Made by a program: the position numbers and the translations under genes. The notes beneath the pieces were generated by a model. It saw only the letters and a list, made by a program, of their open reading frames with translations, did not search any database and was not told the DNA's origin. Source: Bacteroidales bacterium (lineage in GTDB: Bacteria; Bacteroidota; Bacteroidia; Bacteroidales; P3). Taken from it: DNA of 7,201 nucleotides. The stretch covers positions 1-7,201 of the forward strand of contig JAFWBF010000071.1 in assembly GCA_017507285.1 (NCBI GenBank). Direction: 5' to 3'. Below are positions 1 to 5,600 of this stretch, piece after piece (position 1 is the first letter of the stretch; each line of letters opens with the position of its first letter).

Positions 1-245
1 CTTTCAGCCGCAACGAACAAGGCAAATACATAATAGATGTAGAAAAAGCCAAAGAAGCCATGAAAACTTGGTCGGCAATGATACTTGAAATAGAAGGTGA
101 AGGCGATTACGACCGTGCTAAAGAATATGCAGCCCAAAACGGTAACATACGCCCAAGCCTACAAAAAGACCTTGACATAATAGCCGGAGCCAACATCCCT
201 GTTGACATCCGTTGCGAACAAGGTATCGAAGTATTGGGATTGTAA
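1..245 (+). CDS. C-terminal end of a probable M49 (dipeptidyl-peptidase III-like) metallopeptidase, 5' truncated
   Basis: Only the last 80 codons are present. The reading frame is open from base 3 to the TAA at 243-245 and runs in from outside the window. A Met at base 60 lies inside the frame and is not taken as the start, because the frame upstream of it encodes a similar-looking sequence (FSRNEQGKYIIDVEKAKEA). The end of the protein, with GDGDY-like GEGDYDRAK, then SLQKDLD, then IPVDIRCEQGIEVLGL, resembles the tail of bacterial M49 zinc peptidases, often annotated as DPP III family or mis-annotated as dihydrofolate reductase. That is a match from memory and not a computed one. The zinc motifs (HExxxH and ExxE type) would lie upstream, outside the window, so catalytic competence cannot be judged. 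The gene is followed by its own terminator and has no apparent functional link to the switch downstream. Confidence 0.55.
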   Translation, partial: FSRNEQGKYIIDVEKAKEAMKTWSAMILEIEGEGDYDRAKEYAAQNGNIRPSLQKDLDIIAGANIPVDIRCEQGIEVLGL

Positions 246-279
246 TCAATGATCTTTAATAGCTATATGAATAATTTAC

Positions 280-316
280 AAAAATAGAGACACGAGTTGA
301 TCGTGCCTCTATTTTT
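280..316. terminator. Bidirectional Rho-independent terminator
   Basis: Two 16-base arms (280-295 and 301-316) pair around a 5-base loop (GTTGA) with one A-C mismatch. The outer part of the stem is an A-run on the left and a T-run on the right, so a U-tract ends the hairpin RNA on either strand. It lies 35 bases after the stop of the upstream gene, which it should terminate. In the other direction it would stop leftward transcripts coming out of the recombinase segment, in either orientation of that segment. Confidence 0.85.
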
Positions 317-628
317 CAATCAATACGTCATCACTAAAAATATTAATCATGGTATAATGTAAAACTCATCTTTCAGCATACCCAAAGTTGGAAACACATC
401 TGAATATCAAAATTAGAATATTGTTTGTTTTACACACCCCAAAACCACATACTGCAAAGAACTAGATGATGAAAAATCTCACACATCAGCAACCTTCCCT
501 AATATGCAGTTTATACTAGTAACAACCAAACTAATACAAGCTCAAAGTCAGTTGTAAAACAACCCTTATTGTAAATCGGTTCATAAAACAATCCTCTATC
601 AAATTATAGCCTTTTTCTGTCTATAATC
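317..628. other. Non-coding spacer between the terminator and the left inverted repeat
   Basis: This AT-rich stretch of about 310 bases has no convincing ORF on either strand. It contains short symmetric sequences: TGTAAAAC at 358-365 with GTTTTACA about 60 bases later, a GTTGT-AAA-ACAAC element near 551-563, and a 14-base palindrome CTATAATCTTATAG at 621-634 that overlaps the left edge of the left inverted repeat. The last could contribute to recombinase or accessory-factor binding. No promoter could be assigned with confidence. Confidence 0.6.
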
Positions 629-652
629 TTATAGGGAGAAAAACGGAGCAAA
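629..652 (+). repeat. Left inverted repeat (24 bp) of the invertible segment
   Basis: The sequence begins TTATAGGGAG and ends CGGAGCAAA, and is the exact reverse complement of 2554-2577. Identity breaks at base 653 inside and base 628 outside, which gives sharp edges. It is the presumed crossover site for the recombinase encoded at 744-1904. Confidence 0.85.
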
Positions 653-712
653 ACGTATAACCGACTGATATATGTGATTGGTTTATGCTATAATTATTAA
701 AGGAGTAACAAA

Positions 713-808
713 ATGGCAACAGAAATTTCCAAAAAAAACAATTTCACCGCATATTATTATATATCTTATTTAGCTTTTCCATTGCTTCCATCTTTTTCTT
801 GTCTGTAA
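713..808 (+). CDS. Possible 31-codon small ORF with a good ribosome binding site, overlapping the recombinase 3' end
   Basis: An AGGAG at 701-705, 7 bases before the ATG at 713, is the best Shine-Dalgarno-like sequence seen before any start in the window. The ORF starts MATEISKKNNF and stops at 806-808, encoding 31 residues. From base 744 onward it is antisense to the last codons of the recombinase gene, and its second half (YYYISYLAFPLLPSFSCL) is simply what that overlap translates to. It could be the start of an older gene that was cut off when the recombinase arrived, a small peptide, or chance. An A8 run at 731-738 lies within it. No family is recognised. Confidence 0.2.
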   Translation: MATEISKKNNFTAYYYISYLAFPLLPSFSCL

Positions 809-1904
809 TTTTGGCATATATTTCGGTTGTTTCTATTCTGCTATGTCCCAAAAACTCTTTCACTATTTCTAGCGGAACACTAGCATCACTAAGTAACAAA
901 GTTGCAAAACTATGACGTGCAGTATGAAACGATACATTTTTGTTTATACCTGCGTTTAGAGCCCATTTCTTTATCATTTTGTTTATGTAGCCATTATCGG
1001 GTACAACAAATACATTGTCATTATCGTTCGAATTGCCTTTGGAGGGAATATATTTCATTGCTATCTCTTGTATCGGAATAATAAGGGGACGTTTGGTTTT
1101 TTGCACTATTATACTTATTACTCCTCCATTGTCAAAATAAGTTATGTTTTTCCACTTCAGATTTTTGATGTCGCTATATCGCAAACCACAGAAGCAACTA
1201 AACAGAAAAAGTTTCTTTATATTATCTGATTTGCAGGGAAATGGAGTATTTTCCAATAGCTTCAATTCTTCTTTGGCAAGAAAACATCGTTCACTCTGAT
1301 GCGTTTTCACTCTTTCCTCTGGATCCAGCTTTTTGATAGGATTGTAAGAAATAACATCTTCTCTAACAGCCATGTTAAATGCAGCATTCAAGGTATTTAG
1401 ATAGCAACGTATTGTGGAATTTTTCAATCCATTGTTTTTTACCGACCTTAATGTTTTCATAAAGGAGATAAAATCAAGTATATAACTCTTGTTTACTTCT
1501 CTAATATATATACCGGAACTGTCATATTTTTTCAAAAGACATATAACCCTTTTTATCGAAAAATAAATACTCTTACTTATTCCCTTCTTTTTCTTATTTT
1601 CAGCATATTGCTCCAACCAGTCGCTAAGAAGAATTTTCGATTTTCGTGCTACATTTAAGCCTGCCTCGCTGGTTATCAATTCTATAGTTCGTTGTGCCTT
1701 TATGCTATTGGCTATTTCCCACACCGCCTTATTGTATTTGCGAGCTTCTTTGTCATTTTTCTTTTCCGGGATAAGATATAGTTTCAGAAATTCATATTCC
1801 CGATGACCATTACGATAAAGATCTAAATATAAACTTTTGCTTCCATCCGATAATTCTTTCTCTCGTATTCGAATTATCTCTTTGTAGTTAATTAGTTTTT
1901 TCAT
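744..1904 (-). CDS. Tyrosine site-specific recombinase (phage-integrase family), predicted DNA invertase
   Basis: The protein has 386 residues, the usual length for Bacteroidales tyrosine recombinases of the integrase/Tsr type. About residues 5-85 form a small N-terminal arm-type DNA-binding region (SLYLDLYRNGHREYEFLKLYL). About 90-190 form the SAM-like core-binding domain (LSDWLEQYAENKKKKG). The C-terminal catalytic domain (about 205-375) carries the full active site: Arg242 in CGLRYSDI, Lys269 or Lys271 in QKTKRP, His327 and Arg330 in HTARHSF, His354 in FLGHS, and the nucleophile Tyr363 in EIYAKI. It therefore appears intact and active. The ATG start at 1904 gives a complete arm domain. It lies alone inside the inverted-repeat-bounded segment, which suggests that it inverts that segment. 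Its transcript now runs left towards the bidirectional terminator at 280-316. After inversion it would be co-directional with the surface-protein gene. An alternative role is integrase of a decayed mobile element. No clear promoter of its own was found. Confidence 0.95.
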   Translation of the reverse strand: MKKLINYKEIIRIREKELSDGSKSLYLDLYRNGHREYEFLKLYLIPEKKNDKEARKYNKAVWEIANSIKAQRTIELITSEAGLNVARKSKILLSDWLEQYAENKKKKGISKSIYFSIKRVICLLKKYDSSGIYIREVNKSYILDFISFMKTLRSVKNNGLKNSTIRCYLNTLNAAFNMAVREDVISYNPIKKLDPEERVKTHQSERCFLAKEELKLLENTPFPCKSDNIKKLFLFSCFCGLRYSDIKNLKWKNITYFDNGGVISIIVQKTKRPLIIPIQEIAMKYIPSKGNSNDNDNVFVVPDNGYINKMIKKWALNAGINKNVSFHTARHSFATLLLSDASVPLEIVKEFLGHSRIETTEIYAKITDKKKMEAMEKLNKIYNNMR

Positions 1905-2525
1905 AGTGTTTTATGTATTGTGTTTTATTGTATCTTAATTTGTTAATATACAAAACTCTTGGCTAATACAAGCAGTTTGTGTATAAATAAATTCTGTAAT
2001 ATGATATAAATACTTATGTTTTGGTGAATTATTTGTCTGTACAATATGGTCCAGACATTCGGTATTAAAATTTGAGCATTGATTGATGATATATTGTAAA
2101 ACTGTTCACACCCTACTACCAAACTATTCATATCCGGGTGTGCAGAGCCAATACAGTATGTCAAAAATCTTAGACTGTCTATCTTATTATATGTGTGTAT
2201 TATAATCGAAGTGTGTATATGACCTTTCTTTGTTGTAAATATCAATTACGATGCAGTTGATTTTTCCTCACGATGTAGTTTGAGCTAGATCGTGAGGAAG
2301 ATAAATCTTCCTCACGATGAAAATTTACAGCATTCATGCTATTGATTTTTGAAGTTGTCTGAAAATTCAGTATCAATGATGAAAACTACATTTATTTATC
2401 AGATTTTTGGATTCATTTTATCATTAATCGACAAAAAAAACAAGAATTGAAATATATTTATTAGGTTGTATTAGATTGTAAAATAGCCGATTGACGAGTT
2501 GCAGTTCGTTTTTAACAAATTTATT
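1905..2525. other. Non-coding regulatory region upstream of the recombinase, inside the segment
   Basis: About 620 AT-rich bases separate the recombinase start from the rightward promoter. The only long open frame (leftward, 1943-2245) has an unnatural composition and is not accepted as a gene. Visible structures are a 7-base inverted repeat CACACCC/GGGTGTG (2107-2113 and 2136-2142), the triple 11-12-base element at 2264-2318, and a perfect 12-base palindrome CTGAAAATTCAG at 2359-2370. These may be regulator or accessory-protein sites, or folds in the recombinase leader RNA. A convincing Bacteroidales promoter for the leftward recombinase gene could not be identified. Confidence 0.5.
2264..2318. 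repeat. Three-part inverted/direct repeat able to form two mutually exclusive hairpins
   Basis: Three copies of one element alternate in orientation: TTCCTCACGAT at 2264-2274, its reverse complement ATCGTGAGGAAG at 2289-2300, and CTTCCTCACGAT at 2307-2318. The middle copy can pair with the first (11 bp, 14-base loop) or the third (12 bp, perfect, 6-base loop). A related direct repeat (ACGATGCAGTTGA near 2248 and ACGATGTAGTTTGA near 2270) overlaps the first copy. No U-tract follows, so it is not a plain terminator. It could be a set of operator sites or an alternative-fold RNA leader. Confidence 0.7.
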
Positions 2526-2557
2526 TTTCTTTATTAGAAATAAAATGTGTAACTTTG
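2526..2557 (+). promoter_or_regulatory. Bacteroidales-type promoter pointing out of the segment at the surface-protein gene
   Basis: TAACTTTG at 2550-2557 matches the Bacteroidales -7 consensus TAnnTTTG exactly. TTTC at 2526-2529, 20 bases upstream, is one mismatch from the -33 consensus TTTG at the preferred spacing. The TTTG half of the -7 box is the first four bases of the right inverted repeat and the TAAC half lies inside the invertible segment, so inversion splits the box. Transcription should start around 2564, giving a leader of about 63 bases before the ATG at 2627. Confidence 0.75.
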
Positions 2558-2577
2558 CTCCGTTTTTCTCCCTATAA
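2554..2577 (-). repeat. Right inverted repeat (24 bp) of the invertible segment
   Basis: The exact reverse complement of 629-652, beginning TTTGCTCCG and ending CCCTATAA. It overlaps the last four bases of the -7 box and the predicted transcription start, so every transcript of the surface-protein gene begins inside the crossover site. Confidence 0.85.
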
Positions 2578-2586
2578 TATGGGGAG
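2568..2586 (+). promoter_or_regulatory. Hairpin at the 5' end of the surface-protein leader RNA
   Basis: CTCCCTATAATATGGGGAG can fold into a hairpin with a CTCCC/GGGAG stem extended by a T-G and A-T/T-A pairs. It begins only a few bases after the predicted start of transcription. The left arm lies in the inverted repeat and the right arm in the fixed flank, so the hairpin forms in either orientation of the segment. A role in protecting the mRNA 5' end is possible, but this is inference. Confidence 0.45.
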
Positions 2587-2626
2587 GGTGTTAGTTAATT
2601 ATAGTATTAATAAAAATGATTTTATC

Positions 2627-5600
2627 ATGAAAAAAATCTTATTGAATTTGTTATTTGCGGCTCTTATGGTGCCGTGGGTAACGCAGGGACAAACCCCAAC
2701 ACCGGCAACCCTGCCTTACTCTTGTGGGTTTGAAGATGACACAGAAAATGCAGCGTGGACCATTGTAAATGGTTCGGCAACCAACAAGTTCTTTATTGGT
2801 TCGGCAACCAATAATGGTGGAACTAAAGCATTGTACATTTCTAACACAAATGGTTCAACCAATGCTTATAGCAATAGTTCGGCGGGTTACGCTTACGCTT
2901 ACCGCGAAATTTCAATTGCAACACCAGGTTCTTTTACTTTCCAATTCGATTGGAAAGCTGATGGAGAAAGTAGTTTGGACTACATAAGAGCGTTCTTGGT
3001 TCCATCTACAGCCACTGATACACTTATTCCTTGTGCATCAGGATCAACATCTCATACTGGTATAACAACAACGGGACTTCGTTCGGGTTGGATTGCTATT
3101 GATGGAGCTTCTTACAAGAATAGTTCCTCAAGCTGGCAAACTTTCACAACGGCAGAAATACCTCTTGTGGCTGGAACTTATAAATTAGTTTTCTATTGGA
3201 GAAACGATGGTTCTGTAGGCACTAATCCTCCAGCAGCAATTGATAATGTTGTTATCAATAATATTTCATGTTCTAAACCTACAAACTTAGTAGTGTCTAA
3301 TATATTAATAGATGGTGCTACTGTATCTTGGACTGAAGCAGGTACTGCTACTCAATGGATTGTAGAGTATGATACTGCTGGTTTTACATTAGGAACTGGT
3401 ATTTCTCAATTGCTTACTAGTGATACTCTTGTAATTACTGGTCTTGAACCAAACACTCCTTATGATGTTTATGTGCGTGCATATTGTGGTGTTAGTGATT
3501 CAAGTACATGGTTAAAAGGTGATTTCCGCACTAAATGTCTTCCTTACACTGAAGATATGTTGCCTTATACTGAAACTTTCGAAGCTTATTCTGCTTCCTC
3601 TTCTATAACATCAACAATTAATCCTTGTTGGACTCGTTGGAGTAATTCTACTTCTACTACTACTATCTATCCTTATATTTCTACAGTAACATCCAATGGT
3701 GCGTCGGATAAGGTTATGTATATGTATGGTACTACTTCTATCCGTAGCGTATTGGCTTTGCCTGCTTTTGATTTAGACCTTTCTACATTGCAAGTAGAGT
3801 TTGATCTTGTTCGTACTTCTACATCGGCTATCAGCCCTCTATTGGTAGGGGTAATGTCCGATCCTGAAGATCTTTCTACATTCGATACTTTGGCTATCGT
3901 TACTTGTTCACGCCAAAGCACATGGGAAAGATTTGAAATTCCTTTGGCAAGCTATACCGGTAGCGGTACTTATATTGCATTTGTAACTCCTCAAGGTGAG
4001 GCTTCATATAACTATATTGACGATATTACAGTAACTAGTATTTCGGAATGTGCTACTCCTATAAATGTAGTAGCTTCTAATATTTCTCTTAACGGTGCTG
4101 ATATCACATGGACTGATCCGGCAGGTGAAGCATGGATTGTAGAATATGGTCCTGCCGGTTTTGCCAGAGGTACTGGATATATGGAAAATGTTTCATCGGC
4201 TACCTTTACTTTGACTAATCTTACTCCATCTACAGGATATGATGTATATGTTCGTACAGAATGTCCTGATGATACTAGTGCTTATTCTGCAGTTTGTTCG
4301 TTCCGTACTCCTTGTGATGCTTACATGAACGTTCCTTTCTTTGATAATTTTGACAGCTATGGTTTTGGTACTAATATAAGACCGGAATGTTGGACTTACG
4401 AAGGTTATTCAACTTCGTATCCTCAAATATCAGCATCTCAAAAATATTCCGGAGTTGCTTCTATCTATATGTATTGCTACAGATCTAGTACGACTCCTAA
4501 TGCTACAACTTATTTGATGTCTCCTGAAATTGATGTAACTGCTACTCCTATCCAAACATTGGAAACTTCTTTCCGTATGTTGGCTTCTAGTTTCGGATCA
4601 AGCTATCCTAATACCATAGTAGTAGGTGTGGTAAGCGATACATCTGATGTATTGGGTTCTTTCTATCCTATCGATACTGTAACTTCTACAGTTGGTTCTA
4701 CTTGGGAAGAATTTGAAGTATCTTTTGCCAACTATCCTACTGATGGCAATGGTAGATGGATATTGTTCGCTTCTCGTCCTATATCTACTTCTACTTCGGG
4801 ATACAACTATACTTATATCGACGATCTTAAGATTGATTTGATTCCTTCTTGTGCAAGACCTCGCAGTTTGGAAAACATAAGAACTACTTCTTCGTCGTTG
4901 ACAGTACAATGGACTGACCAAGATCCAGACCATACTACTTGGGAAGTGGCTTACGGCCTTTCCGGTTTTAACCCAGATGATATTGTGGATCCTGAAACTG
5001 CTACAATTGTACCAAATATTTCTGACGATACATTATTGGTTGAAAACTTGGTAGCCGGTACATTATATGATTTTTATGTTCGTACTGATTGCGGTGGCGA
5101 TGTTAGTAACTGGAGAGGTCCTATAAGTGCCAGCCCCGGTGCTTACAATGTACCTAGAACCGGTATTGACTCTATACGTGTTTGCGGTGCTACCTTGTAT
5201 GACGATGGTGGTGCTGGAGGCCAATACAGCAACAACTGTAGCGGTATGATGATTGTTTATCCATCTTCTCAAGATTCTTTGATGGCTGTTGTTGCCGGTA
5301 CTTATTCTGGTGAGTCTTGTTGTGACTATTTGAAGATTTATGATGGTGTAGGTACTTTCGGTACTTTGCTTTTCAGCGGTATGGGTAGTGCTAATATTAC
5401 TGATACTATTAAATCTACAACCGGTCCGTTGACTATCCAATTCACTTCCGATGGTAGTAATATAGGAAATGGTTTCCAATTAAGATTGGCTTGTATTGAG
5501 GCTCCTGCTTGTCCGATGATTCTAGATGTTGAAGTTAGCAATATTACAGGTCGTTCGGCTTATCTAACTTGGGATTATTCTAGTGTTGCTATTAATGAAC

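Larger units (their letters stand above)
629..2577. mobile_element. Predicted invertible DNA segment (phase-variation switch) carrying its own tyrosine recombinase
   Basis: The 1,949-base segment is bounded by perfect 24-base inverted repeats. It holds a complete tyrosine recombinase gene and, at its right edge, a promoter directed out of the segment at a surface-protein gene 50 bases beyond the repeat. This is the standard layout of invertible promoter switches in Bacteroidales, where tyrosine or serine recombinases flip promoters of surface-structure genes. No flanking target-site duplication is visible, and no DDE transposase is present, so an insertion sequence is less likely. Inversion itself is inferred and cannot be seen in a single sequence. 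The orientation given is the predicted ON state. Confidence 0.75.

Noticed and set aside
1943..2245. Leftward 100-codon open frame upstream of the recombinase
   Set aside because: Its translation is dominated by Ile, Tyr, Asn and His in AT-biased codons, has no recognisable domain or ribosome binding site, and overlaps inverted repeats; it looks like chance in AT-rich DNA.
2289..2318. Perfect 12-bp hairpin as a Rho-independent terminator
   Set aside because: No U-tract follows the stem on either strand.
629..2577. Insertion sequence with terminal inverted repeats
   Set aside because: The enclosed enzyme is a tyrosine recombinase and not a DDE transposase, no target-site duplication flanks the repeats, and an outward promoter sits on the repeat edge, which fits an invertible switch better.
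2616..2630. Alternative start codon ATG at 2616 for the surface gene
   Set aside because: It is in another frame and reaches a stop codon after four codons; the ATG at 2627 leads directly into a clear signal peptide.
2769..2987. Rightward 72-codon frame near the start of the surface-protein gene
   Set aside because: It is an alternative frame inside the start of the large gene, whose own frame has the signal peptide and recognisable domains.
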